Notes under the pieces: generated by a model
What the model saw: the letters and a program-made list of their open reading frames with translations, nothing else
Databases searched by the model: none
Told to the model about the DNA's origin: nothing
Made by a program: the position numbers and the translations under genes
DNA from: Elmis aenea
Taxonomy: Eukaryota > Arthropoda > Insecta > Coleoptera > Elmidae
NCBI GenBank assembly: GCA_947652605.1
Contig: OX393576.1
Location: 50,754,966-50,818,965 of the forward strand
DNA: 64,000 bases
Reading direction: 5' to 3'
Shown: piece by piece, positions 48,601 to 59,400 of the stretch
Position numbering within the stretch: the first letter of the stretch is position 1
Layout: every line of letters starts with the position of its first letter

Positions 48601-51329
48601 ATAGTAGAACTTGTATGTGAAATTGCGAGTTTCAAATATCAATTTGAAAATTTTGGCTTTTTAAATCTTGCCAAAAAAATTACGAACTCTCATTACAAAG
48701 ATACTTATAACAATGCCTGTAATAACAGCTTCCTGCGAACGTTCGTTTAGCAAATTGAAAATTGTAAAATCGTACCCGAAAAGGATAACTAATTTACCAC
48801 GTCTGTTTTGACATTTTCTAAATTGTCTTGTTCTTGACCTAAATATTTCATGATAAAACTTCTTCCAACCTAAAATACAATTTTATAATAGTTTATACAG
48901 CCAAAATTTAATATAATATTTTACATTATTTGACAATTTGAAATAAATTAGGTCATTTATAAATTCTGGATTATCTTTTTTATATTCTTTATAACATTTT
49001 ACAATACTTTTCTTAAATTTTTCTTCAAATAATTTTGGCATCTTTAATTTGCAACACAGCTTTAGAATGTAACTTCTCTTATCTATGATGTAACTAAAAT
49101 GTCATATTGACTTTTGGAAATGCCAATATGACAAAACTAAAACCCAGCCTACTTTCTTGTATAACAAAAGTAAACAGAGTATAGCGCAGTAATTAACGCT
49201 TTATACGAGTCTTGGTTTCTGCGTCACAGTTCAGTTTATCTTGAAAGACCTCTAGTACCTATTAAATGTAAGTCAAAAGTTTTCAGAGTCGACTTAACAT
49301 GTTTGCAATCATAGTTTTCAGCTTGTGTGACACAATGTAATCTTCTATCTATATATATATAAATGAATGTATGTATGTATGTCCTTTATGCATTCCTATA
49401 CCACTTATCCGATCCTGACCAAATTTGGCACAGACAATCTATAGGACCATGGAAAGAACATAGGCTATATGAGAATTCCCAGAAGTTCCAAAAATTCCCA
49501 AAAGAACCAAAATTCCCAAAAGATCCAAATATCACAAGTTTCAAAATTCTCAATAGATACAAAAATTCCCAAAAGATCCAAAATTCTCAAAAGGTCAAAA
49601 ACGTCCACCGGGCGCGAGTAGTCTGTGATTGATAAAAAAAATCACCGAGCGAAGCCGGGTCACTACGCTAGTTTCTGTATAAAATATCTTGTATTGTTTT
49701 TCTTGAATAGATTTCTGTACAGAATTTCATTCGTTTGAAACTGTGTGTGACATAAATACAATTTTATGTACAAGTTACTGCCCATGAACATGCGCGTAAA
49801 CAGTATAAACACAGATATGCACTCCCTTTTAAAATAAGGTTTTATCCCTTGTAAACAATAACAATATCCTGCTTCGGATTACCAAGAATTAACTGTTAAT
49901 GGGAATTTCTATTGCTTATATTTCCTTTAGCTGCAGATGTTCAATATCAGCTGTTAGCCGCCATTATTCATGAACTGAATGCGCATCTGTAGCACGCACT
50001 TTCTTTATCAAAACTTGCTTGCAAATAGAGCACGTCCTATAGTATTTTCTGTACAAAAAAGTGCATGGAACGCTTGTACATGCAAGAAACTATATAGAAT
50101 TTTTTACGAGAAACCTGTATAACACGATATAAGATTTTCTGAATAATATATGGTACAGATTTCTATACATAAATTTACACTAGTGGAAACAAAACTTTTT
50201 TAAATTTAGAAATGCACTGTATATGTGTTTGTAGATCTGAAAGACAACAAAAATCTTCATGTAAATGTCATGTCCCAGTACATTGATTTGGCTGCATAAG
50301 CTGTTGTGCTCCATATCATTACATTATTTGAAAAATAAAAAATGATAAATTCGTAATAATAATAGTAGAAATGCATAAAAAAACCTTATTCTACAATAAA
50401 CAAAAAATTAATCAATATCTTCGTATATTTGCAGTCATGGTACTATGAGTAGAGTTTTTATTTCAGAAGTAGGGATTGTTTACAAATGCTGTTATAAAAT
50501 ATATATGGACTATGAGTAGAGTTTTTATTTCAGAAGTAGGGATTGTTTACAAATGCTGTTATAAAATATATATGGACAGTGCCCCATGATTACATGGAAT
50601 ATTCAGAGACAGTGAATGTATATCTTCATGTATTTAAATGCAAAACATGATTGCAAACACAGTCATGCTTCTTCTTGGCTTATTTACTCTGACTGCATAT
50701 ACAGACGTGCCCCAGTTTATCACTCCAACAGGACTGCATATGCATCTACTGTCTGCAAAGGTGTTAAATAATTGTTATATCTTTTAAAACTAGATTCTGA
50801 TGGCGCTACTTCATCTCCTAAAAGACAAGTTGCAACTAAAGCAAAGCAATCGTTTTTGTCATATACTGCAAAGACAACATCAACACCTGCAATATTTGCT
50901 GACTATGCAAGTCAGCCTCTTTCACCAGAAGCAAGCAATATGTCCAAATGTTCATCCAATGAACGAATATCGTTAAACCCTAGAGTTCAAAGTCAAAAAG
51001 CACAAAATCCTGAAAATCCAGCTACAGAGAGTTACAAAAGAGTTGCAAAGTTTTCACAAGTTCAGCAAGATCCTTTGGTTGAAAGAGGTAGTTGTTCAAC
51101 TTCTCTATTTGAAGAAAAAGAAGATTTTAACAAAGCTAAAGTATGTTGGGCACTAACAAAAGTAAACGTTTTCGGGGATGGCTCTAGAGAATTTGAAATT
51201 CTTGAAGTGTCACCAATTCCTCCAGGACATTATTTAGTTCCATCAACTAACAGTGTGGTTCTTTTGGGTAATCAGCCGTATGCAGGTGATAATAAAAAAC
51301 AACAACATGCAAAACAAAGACAGCAGTGA
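33685..51329 (+). CDS. Uncharacterised large low-complexity protein (~2,912 aa)
   Basis: I do not recognise this protein. Five exons join in phase with GT-AG introns: 33685-35016, 35429-37913, 39465-40808, 41008-44049, 50794-51329, giving 8,739 nt. Exon 1 has a CPIC motif, and it and exons 2-4 have scattered Cys clusters (CKCKKC, CRPAKCC, CPCKDKKTCIC, CKC, TCSC). Exon 2 has two related blocks, PNYEVRFFNFFKK (about residue 935) and PSYAVRVLNFFHK (about 1037). Exon 4 is Asn/Gln/Ser-rich with four TQT motifs. The last exon encodes the most globular-looking stretch, VCWALTKVNVFGDGSREFEI followed by PPGHYLVPST. No signal peptide or membrane segment is visible in the joined protein. The start is the first ATG of the exon 1 frame. 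Introns hold a foldback (38337-39421) and a 6.7 kb transposon cluster. Each exon is one long open frame of up to 3 kb, so coding is secure although the function is unknown. Confidence 0.85.
38337..39421. mobile_element. Foldback DNA element, 1.1 kb
   Basis: It starts CAGGGTGTTTCTTAAATATT and ends AATATTTAAGAAACACCCTG, with TA on both sides (38335-38336 and 39422-39423). The arms of about 500 bp surround a GC-richer loop near 38850-38905 with GACGGGCGTC. It occupies most of intron 2 of the uncharacterised gene. Open frames on both strands at 38500-39260 mirror each other and are palindrome artefacts. Confidence 0.8.
44788..45979 (+). pseudogene. Three exon-like pieces joining in phase inside a transposon
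   Basis: Piece 1 (44788-44825) reads GQHGEIVRKTGY with donor GTAATAA. Piece 2 (44993-45113) starts C to complete Ser, reads PHSFKTVQFATPKPKDW, then DPPAVPKNFEAAKSLELSAI, then CDY, with donor GTGAGT. Piece 3 (45941-45979) follows acceptor AAATCACAG, reads ERSKFARFSTPT and stops. Phases 2 and 0 match at both joins. Another donor-like GTGAGT follows a possible 5' UTR exon ending near 44665. No in-frame ATG was found, so it is probably 5'-truncated or broken. Alternative acceptor TTTTAG before 45967 would give another short C-terminus. I do not recognise the protein. It lies in the intron of the large gene but is out of phase with it. Confidence 0.4.
45531..45680. repeat. 43-bp tandem repeat, about 3.3 copies
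   Basis: The unit begins GTATTGTGTATTTATTGTAC and ends in TAAATAATTATTATT. Copies are nearly identical, with one A/G change and a small indel in the third. It lies between pieces 2 and 3 of the exon-like cargo. Confidence 0.85.
46530..47030 (-). pseudogene. DDE transposase relic (insect DDE superfamily endonuclease type)
   Basis: On the minus strand, in drifting frames, it reads VYLNET near 47020, then DYHKTMNAEIFHGWLNN at 46776-46845 and VVVMDNAPYHSKQ near 46700-46740. The last contains the second catalytic Asp context MDNAPYHS. It continues LVNHNLNFDQNFTKKQLWEL and ELIKQF to about 46560. A stop replaces Trp after MQK, and frames shift at least once. The same family supplies the HTH-type N-terminus at 62832-63371. 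Confidence 0.65.
47127..47200 (+). mobile_element. Possible hAT-type terminus
   Basis: Starts CAGAGCCGCAACAAGGGCGT and continues GC-rich to GGGGCGCGAAATATAAAA. Ends of this style occur on hAT elements related to zinc-finger MYM-type transposases. The hAT C-terminal relic at 48640-48860 could belong to it, interrupted by the mariner at 47452-48170. No matching right end was found. Confidence 0.3.
47452..48170 (+). mobile_element. Deleted mariner-type transposon with long TIRs
   Basis: A 719 bp element with TA at 47450-47451 and 48171-48172. Ends CAGGGTGACTTGTGGGAAAC and GTTTCCCACAAGTCACCCTG belong to inverted repeats of about 130 bp. Between them is the C-terminal third of a transposase on the plus strand: DLPWPPRSPD, a frameshift, then CDFFLWGHLKERVFAYKP, TLRELKDAIIEE and a stop at 47893-47895. 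Catalytic N-terminal parts are missing, so it is internally deleted. Confidence 0.85.
48640..48860 (+). pseudogene. hAT transposase C-terminal (dimerisation) relic
   Basis: Around 48715-48790 the plus strand reads PVITASCERSFSKLKIVKSY, the hallmark of the hAT dimerisation domain, then PKRIT and, after a break, LVLDLNIS. The reading frame is short and interrupted. Confidence 0.6.
49341..49671 (+). mobile_element. Nonautonomous Helitron
   Basis: It starts TCTTCTATCTATATATATAT and ends CGAGCGAAGCCGGGTCACTA then CGCTAG, followed by T. This is a Helitron 3' end with a short GC hairpin. The middle holds a run of near-repeats of AAAATTCCCAAAAGATCC. A second copy lies at 54892-55205. Confidence 0.7.
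49672..50793. other. Intron 4 distal part with a 67-bp perfect tandem duplication
   Basis: Within otherwise plain AT-rich intron, 50444-50510 and 50511-50577 are two identical 67-bp copies starting TATGAGTAGAGTTTTTATTT. Perfect identity suggests a recent duplication or an assembly artefact. No gene was seen. Confidence 0.7.
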
Positions 51330-51491
51330 TTGTGATTGTTAAAGTTTTAAATAAGTTATTGTTTTATCTGTATGTAGAATTTTATTGTTGTTTTGCTTGA
51401 CTTTGAATTATATGAAATCACTATTTGTGTGTGTTTAACTTTTATTTGGGGCATGTCCTAAGTAAGAACTTCCTAGCTCTTTACTTTAAGT

Positions 51492-51875
51492 CAGTGTTTC
51501 TCAACCTTTTTGTATTTGCACCTCACTTTTCTATATTAAATTTTATTGGCCCCCCCTTTTCCATATTAACTTTTATTACAACCCACTTCCGATTCTTTTG
51601 TTCTGTCAAAACACTTAATTTGTTTATATTTCTTATCCGTCCTTTAACTAAGTATATTATTTTTAAATGTATATTTTTGATAGTACTATTTTGCTAATGT
51701 AAACAAACTTCAAAATACACTGGAATCCGGATCATTAGTTAATAGGCTCACTAAGGGCTCATCATATGTGTGATCATTTTTAGTATGTAATTTATGTTTT
51801 TTTGTTGTTGTTTTAATAAATAGTTTATCCTTTGATTTTTAATTTTCTTCGCGTCACACAGTTTGAGAATCACTG
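51492..51875. mobile_element. hAT MITE, 384 bp
   Basis: It starts CAGTGTTTCTCAACC and ends TTTGAGAATCACTG. The flanking octamers are CTTTAAGT (51484-51491) and GTTTAAGT (51876-51883), matching at seven of eight positions. It lies 163 bp after the stop codon of the uncharacterised gene and contains the first AATAAA downstream of it (51815). Confidence 0.8.
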
Positions 51876-51888
51876 GTTTAAGTTATAA

Positions 51889-52262
51889 GTCGTGTGCCTT
51901 GCATTACACAGGCATTGCTACCGGTGCCATCAAAACAGTCAAAAACTGTCTTACATTCAACCGGTTGAACATCACGTTTGTCTTTGTATTACAGCGGTGG
52001 GGAGTGTTTGGTGCCATCGGCAGCCATCTAATCCACCGAACTTGAAGCCGGTGTTTTTCTGGTGGATTGTGGAAGGGGTAGCAGCCATTATTGTTTACCG
52101 TACTGTCTTATACGACAACAGGTGAAGTTAGGTTAGAAACAATCACGGTTCCACCGCTTACGTCTTACATTCAACCGCTGTTTTCGAGCAACCACAAATC
52201 CACCGGTGAACGACGTCATCAATCAACCGGTTGGACTTTGGTGCAATATAAGACACATGGAA
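51889..52262. repeat. GC-richer repeat with ACCGGT/TCAACCGG units
   Basis: The words CTTACATTCAACCG (twice), CCACCG(G) (several) and TCAACCGGTTG form a loose set of direct and inverted copies. The outer parts GTGTGCCTTGCATTACAC and GTGCAATATAAGACAC are roughly inverted. Probably a MITE with subterminal repeats; the family was not identified. Confidence 0.35.
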
Positions 52263-53466
52263 GGCTTAGGCTATTACTACATTACTACAAAATATTAAAA
52301 TATATAATTTGATTTTACATATATTATTCAAACATTTTTCAAGATATTTGATTACGTTCAAATGGTCTCTAAATTTTCAAATACATTTGAAAGCTCTATA
52401 AACTTTTATCATATTATGTTGCTCAATTTAATAATCTTTTGCGATTTCAAAACAAATTGTTTTAAAATATACTGAGTTTGATGTGTGCATGTTTGAAACA
52501 GAAAGACAAAGATTTTTTGAAAAGGTCTTTATTATGTAGTAAACTGAACACATATACATACAATCGGATGTATATGTCAAGCTTACTGTTGTAAGCATTG
52601 TTAAATGTTACTAAATGTAAAACCTTCGAGTAATAGTTCAGATGAACTAAAACTCACATATAATGTTAATTGAAGACTAAATTGCTGCCCGGGCATTCTC
52701 ACCATGTCTAAATGACATTCAGAAATATTAAACATATACTGACTTTATGTACATACATAGCACTAAATTGTGATTAAACATTCGAGAAGTTTCATTTATA
52801 AACTTTCTAAAACTAATAAAAATATTATTGTATATAGACGTCAAAATCACATAAATAATATCTAAATTTAACAACGAGTAATGTTTCTAATACATAAATG
52901 CGTAATTAATATCATATACGTTATTATTAAGACGGCACAAACATTAATTAAGCTGAGATGAACAAATTATCCATCTCACTAGTAATAATAAGTATCAACA
53001 CAGCAATATACACCTAACGTATAATTTTTACATGCACTAAAACTAATGTTAGGAAATTATATTTAGTCTCATTACTTAATCATAATTACAAAAAAAAATT
53101 GTATATTTACAGTAAGTAACTTTAACACATTGTTAAACCGAAATAAAAGCGCATCCAAAACAACTGCAATTTTATTAACTTACAAACAATGGCAACTATG
53201 GAATGTGTTTTGTTTTAATAACATGAAGCCTTTGTATAAAACAATACAATATATTGCCTACTACACTTTATACCTATATGCACATAGGTACATTTATTAA
53301 TTATAAATCAGTTGTTATTTACTAGAAAATTTTGGGGTATTGTTGAGGGGAACAGATATTGGGATAATTCGGATAGTAGCATAAACAATATTACTTAAAG
53401 CAGTCACACTGGAAAAATAAAACATTGGTTGTGGTAAAGCAAGCAACTTGGCTACTGGCAGGATTC
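52263..53466. other. Convergent intergenic region / Cow 3' UTR
   Basis: AT-rich DNA between the ends of two convergent genes. On the minus strand the first AATAAA after the Cow stop is at 53293-53298, about 170 nt downstream. No gene was seen. Confidence 0.45.
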
Positions 53467-56400
53467 TTAGTATTCTGCTGGATGGTCAGCACTTCCTTCT
53501 ACATCTTGATCAGTGTCATCTCCACCTTCATCATCGCTTGCATCATCTGCATTATTGCTCACAGGTTTTGATAGATCATTTGTTTTATTTAGGATGGATT
53601 CTACAAAACGAATTTGTAGTAAAACAAGCACTGCAACTGTTTCTGATAAAATGAAAGTCAATCGTTTTGTTGATTGAAAGTACGATTTTGCAAAAATTTG
53701 GCGAGACGCCCCTCAAAACAGAAGGGACCAAAACGTTTATGGGGGTCAAGGGACTGGATTCACTATCTGACAAATCCATTTAAAAATGAATTTTTCTGCA
53801 ATCGTCACTAAACTAGCTCAATAAGTACCCACAAGCGGCTGTAATAATCATTTTTACTGCCTAGGCAGTAAAAAAGACTTTTAGGCAGTAAAAAAGTAAA
53901 ATGCTCATTGGCTGAATTTAGAAAAATGGGTGTGCTTTTGTCCAAATAGACATATTTGACAGGAGAATGAGAATCTGACAGATAAAGTAAAACGTTATGT
54001 ATTTGCTTGATTTTTTGCTATTTCTTTGACGATTGCAGAAAAATTTTAAGATGCACCTCGGCAGTAAAGTTCCTTTTTATCATTTGCATGGTTAGTCGAG
54101 GCAAATAATATCCACACTCGTGATAAAAAGTCGAACTTTATTGCCTTGGTACAAAAATAACTATTGTTTTTCAGATTTTACTCATTTGTAGAAACATTTA
54201 TTGTGCCTATTGTTGTATTACTATGAACACTAAAAAAATAATTTGACTAAAAAGTTTGAGCACCTATTATTATTTTATTAACGTTTATTTAGCCTAGAAG
54301 CAACCTATTAATAGGTAAAATTTTTTAACATTTGAAAGTGATAACATACAGAGATTTAAGTTTTTCTAAACTAATGTATGATTAAAATATTAGTCATTAT
54401 TTGAGTAGTGTAATAAGGTAAGTGTCTAGATTTGTCAATCAACAAAAATAGGAGACTTTTGTTTTGTGGTTGGTCAACAAAACTACTTGTAATCAGGGAT
54501 GGAAAATGTAACGTAACGATACCCGATAACGTTATAATAACGATTCAAATATAATTTCTAATACAATAACTTAAAGATATTTTGATAACGTAATAACAAC
54601 CAATAACGTTTCATTAAAAGTTATTTTGTATCGTTATTCTCTACAAATTAAATTTCAATATAGTGTTTTTATATTTTCAAAAGAAGATATATTTTCTTTG
54701 CATTTTAAAAATGAAAATGAAAATAAAATATCTTAACGTAATTTTTTACCATTTTAATAATTTACATTTTACAGACCCCAAAAATAATTTCAGAGCTACA
54801 AATAAAAATTATTTTTATAATTTATTTATCATTACCTATTTATGTAACGTTATATAACATACCAATTCAATTTTTTAATGTTATTCATAACGAATGTATG
54901 TATGTTTGTCCTTTATGCATTCCTATACCATTCATCCGATCCTGACCAAATTTGGCACAGACAATCTATAGGACCATGGGAAAACGATAGGCTATATAAG
55001 AATTCCCAAAAGTTCCAAAAATTTCCAAAAGATCCAAAATTCCCAAAAGATCCAAAATTCACAAAAGTTTCAAAATTCTCAATAGATACAAAAATTCCCA
55101 AAAGATCCAAAATTCCCAACGGTCAAAAACGCCCACCGGGCGTGAGCGCGAGTAGTCTGTGATTGATTAAAAAATTCGCCGAGCGAAGCCGGGTAACTAC
55201 GCTAGTAATAAATAACGTTATACAATAACGTAACGATTTAATATATTATTCCATCCCTGCTTTTAATATATACATATGTATGTATAAGCAGTTGTAAAGC
55301 AAAGAAGTTTATTATTGTTGCACTGTTTTAATTTTTTCTTACCATGTAATTAACCATTACTTAATCTGTTTTTCCATAAAAAACACCAATAGAAATAAGA
55401 ACTCTTAAGGCCCAATTGCACACAGTAGCAGTTATACATACATGTTAATTGTTAAAACTATTTATAGCGCCAACAGTGCTGGGATTTTGCATAGTTTTAG
55501 GTGTTAACAAGCATGTTAACACTAATGTTGTTTTGTGCAATTGGGCTTTAGCTCAACAAAATAAGGTAATCCAACAGAGTGCCTTCTGTTGGACATTGTA
55601 CAATGGAAAATAAGAGTTTAAATTTAGAATTTTCATTTAGAAAATATGAAAAATGATTACAACCAAATGTTTAACAACTTATTTAGTTTAATAAAATATT
55701 ATTCCGAAAAACACTTACCACAATTTGGTTTTGAATGCGTACGAGTGTTAGCAAATTCTACACCATGTTTATCAACACACCAACACATCCCTATGGCTGT
55801 GTGACACTGCATTGATCGATAGTAACCTTGGCTATCACAATCTGGGAGGTAAACACCTTAAAAATTAAAATAAAAATAAAATAAAATAGCAATTAATAGA
55901 TATTTATGGCATAAACACACTATCTACAATTGTTTTACAAGCATCTGAGATACTTTTGTTATTATTATTATTACCACAATTTTTAGCATATAAAATGTTC
56001 TTTATGCAGTCTGATTTTTATAAAACAGCTAATTTACAGTGTAAAAGATAATCTTTTGGGCATAATTTTCAACTTATTCATGCTACAAACAAAATTTCAA
56101 ATTGAATTTAAAAAAATCTTATTTACCTTGTAAATCTGGAGTAATCTTACGTTTCACAGCAGCACAAGGTCTTTCAGTTCTTTGGAAACATCTGCACCAC
56201 TCATTTGGTGTTACATTAACATCACGATCTGTATCACATTGTTGTAAGAACGGCTGCAAGCAAACTTCACTCTGATCGTGTTCCAGATCATACAATTCTT
56301 GTAGTGAAAGATAGCCATCACCATTAATATCCAAATGTTGGAACATCCATCTAACTTCAGCCTTACACATAGGAGGAAAGTGAGCTAAAAAAAAAAAGAA

Positions 56401-59400
56401 AAATGGATTAGTAAAATAATTTACTATTCACAAAGTGTACGTAAAATGGGGAGCAGTGGTAAAATACATCCAACTGTAACAAAGATAATATATTGAATAA
56501 GACATATAAAAGGTCTTCACCAAATCTATCTTTCTATATAGGGTTTAAAAAAATTAAATGCATACAGGGTTTAAGACTTTTGATTTCCAAATATAAGACC
56601 CTCTGCATAAAGATGAATTTTTGGAATGTACAACAGTAACTATTTTAAGTTATATGCATAAAGTTTCTTAAGGCTAAGAATCTGGCTGTAAAGTGATTTG
56701 CATTTATTAAAATACTCAAGTTAAAAATATAAATATCTAGGAGAAATTGCAAACAGTAAAGTAAATTTTAACATAAAATTAATGAAAAGATTGCCATAAC
56801 TGGAAGATTCTTTGATACAATGAAGAAGGTAAAAAAAAAAGATCAGGGGTTTGAAGCGGAGCACGGAGCTGGAGCATGGAGCCGTAGAGCAATGAGTTTT
56901 TGCCTGGAGCTGGAGCGGAGTCTGGAGTAGAGGGTAACTTTTCCCATTTTTTGTTTGTTCCCGGGAAACGGGAAATTTTAACACGTTGTCTGCCAAGTAC
57001 GAGATAAGTCGTAGTTTGCGTTCTTGCCCAGGGCGCCGACTATGAAATAACTCGTAATGCTTTTACTTCTCAATTTTGTGCAGCTACGGTTATACTCATA
57101 GAGTATAAGCGTATTTATGGATAGGTAGCTTGTGGGAATAGATATAAAAATCAAGGCTTACACGAACTGAAAATTTATTAATAATGTTATAGAGTTTTGA
57201 ATAATATAATATGGCTTCTGCGAACGGTATCCTGAAATTTGCCGTGGCAGTCAACGTGTTAAATTAATTTTCCGGGAAATTTAAAAAAAGTTAAATTAAG
57301 TGGGAAAATTGTAAAAAAATATTTAAAAAAAATATATTTAATACACAAATTAAAAAACAAAGTAAATTATAATCAACAAAAAGTCAAATTAATACAAAGA
57401 GATACCATTTATTTGTTTAAAAAATACCATTTTAGAAACGAGATGCAGTCAAGGGAGAAGTCGCTCAAAGATGATCTTTTTTTGAATAAAAATTTGACGA
57501 CACCGAGAATACCCTTTTGCTTTCAATTGTGGTGGGTTGTATAGTCATCAAAGCATCCAACAATTTTTGTAAATTTTTTGTTATGTTTTGTGTACTTTCG
57601 TATAGTTGTAATTAATTACAAACAGGAAATAAAAATTTTGAGAAATTCTCGGGAATTCTCGGGAGTGACCCTCTACTTCGGAGCAAATAATTTTGATTGC
57701 TTCAGTTATTATGTACGATTTAAAAATTAAACCTTTTTTTACCGTTTTTTTAACCTATGAAGATCAATAATTTTTAATTTGACTTTTTTGTCAGGGTCAA
57801 ATATTGTAATTTTTGACCCATTTACACATCCAATAAAATCAAAGCTTTGTTTTTAAAAACACAGTAACAAAGCCTTTAATTAAAAAACTTATTTCAAACA
57901 CTTGATCAATATTTGGAGCATGGAGCGTAGCTGGTGCAGAAAGATTGCTGTCGGAGTGGAGCTGGAGCGGAGCAATTAAAAAATTGGACTGCTCCAAACC
58001 CCAGAAAAAGATACCAAAAGAGATGAAAGCAGAAGTAGCTTACAGTATTTAAACCAATGCTGCATATGTTCTTGAACCCTGGATGGTACAAAGAGACAAA
58101 AAGTAAATAGGACAAGAAATGAAAAACTGAAGATGCTACTGGTAGAAATAACAATACAACAGGGCAATTAAGATTGGAATACAGGTTTGGGATAAAAACA
58201 TAATGGCAAAGAAAGTTTGAGAATATCAAACAACAGAGAAAGGAAGAAAAATCTAGGAAGACCAAGAAAGATGGGGAAAGAAGTAAAAATAACAACAGAG
58301 GTAACAGGAAAAAAATGGGAAGAAATAATATAGCTTGTCAAATTATAACTGAAGTGTAACAAATATTTTTAGACACCCTATATATTTAGGTCAAAATTAA
58401 GACTCAGAGTTGGCTACAACTTTTAACTAATAAAAAAGGAGCAATAATATAATTTTAGCCATTAATTTAAGTGTGTAATGCAGGTTAAAAAAACTGTCTA
58501 TCTGCAAAATGTTTTAAATAAAAGCAAATAATTCTAAACCACACTCTTTAGCCACAACTGTATAACTAACTTAAAATAGATATATATTCCACAAGTTTAA
58601 TATACACGAAGTTCCATCTAAAAATTCAAAGTTGTGTAATTTTTTAACATCCTTTGCATGCAAAAAAGAACCGTTTTAAAGCCTTTGTAGATAACTTAAG
58701 TAAAGAATTTTCAAATGTCTTTATTAAAACAAGAGATATTTGACCACCGGCGGACTACACTCTTTGCATAATATACAAGGTGTCCTAAACTTGAGGCTTA
58801 AGATTCAGATTTTGCTTATCTTAAGACAACCGAGCTTATGTGTTATGAAGTCAGTTAACCAATGTATGAATCCAAATCCAAAAAGAAAATTACTATATTT
58901 CTCTTAGTTTAGAAATTGTTGAGCAAATACTAAAAAATCTGATTCTAATTGTTTTGCTTCATTTCCTTAATTTTTAGAGACATTAAAAAATTTTGTAAAC
59001 AGTAATAACTTTATATTTGCTATACGCTGATGTAATTTGATTTTGTATCAGATGTTTCTTCTATTATGAGCCATCAACATTATTTCTCATAGGTCCATAT
59101 TGGATTGTGCATTAAGAATTCTAAATACAGTTGCAATGAAAATAAAAACCCATTCCTATGCTGAGACTTGAATTTACTAGGCCTTGTTTAATTACAATTT
59201 TAGTAAATTACCTTTTGATTTGTTATGAGACCGGCGTCTTTTTGATGAATCAGCCATTATGACTGAGAACCAATCCAACAAACGATTTCCCATGGCCTGT
59301 AAAGCAGTAGGTGCACATTGTTTAGCTGGAGGGGTCGCAGGAACAAGATTTCCAATTGAGTTGCTGTATAGTTTGTTGTCATTAACTTCGTTGTAACCAC

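Larger units (their letters stand above)
44232..49255. mobile_element. 5 kb interval bounded by matching inverted repeats
   Basis: CTAGAGGTCTTTCAAGATAA followed by ACTGAAC reads inward at 44232-44258 and again, inverted, at 49229-49255. Weaker similarity continues for another 20 bp. The interval holds several other transposon relics and most of the last intron of the uncharacterised gene. It could be one old element riddled with insertions, or two inverted copies of a shorter element. No flanking duplication is visible. Confidence 0.5.

Noticed and set aside
57906..58295. 129-codon minus-strand frame rich in Phe, Leu and Ser
   Set aside because: It is the complement of an A/G-rich stretch that reads as a decayed LINE tail on the plus strand, and it overlaps the hAT element boundary at 58004.
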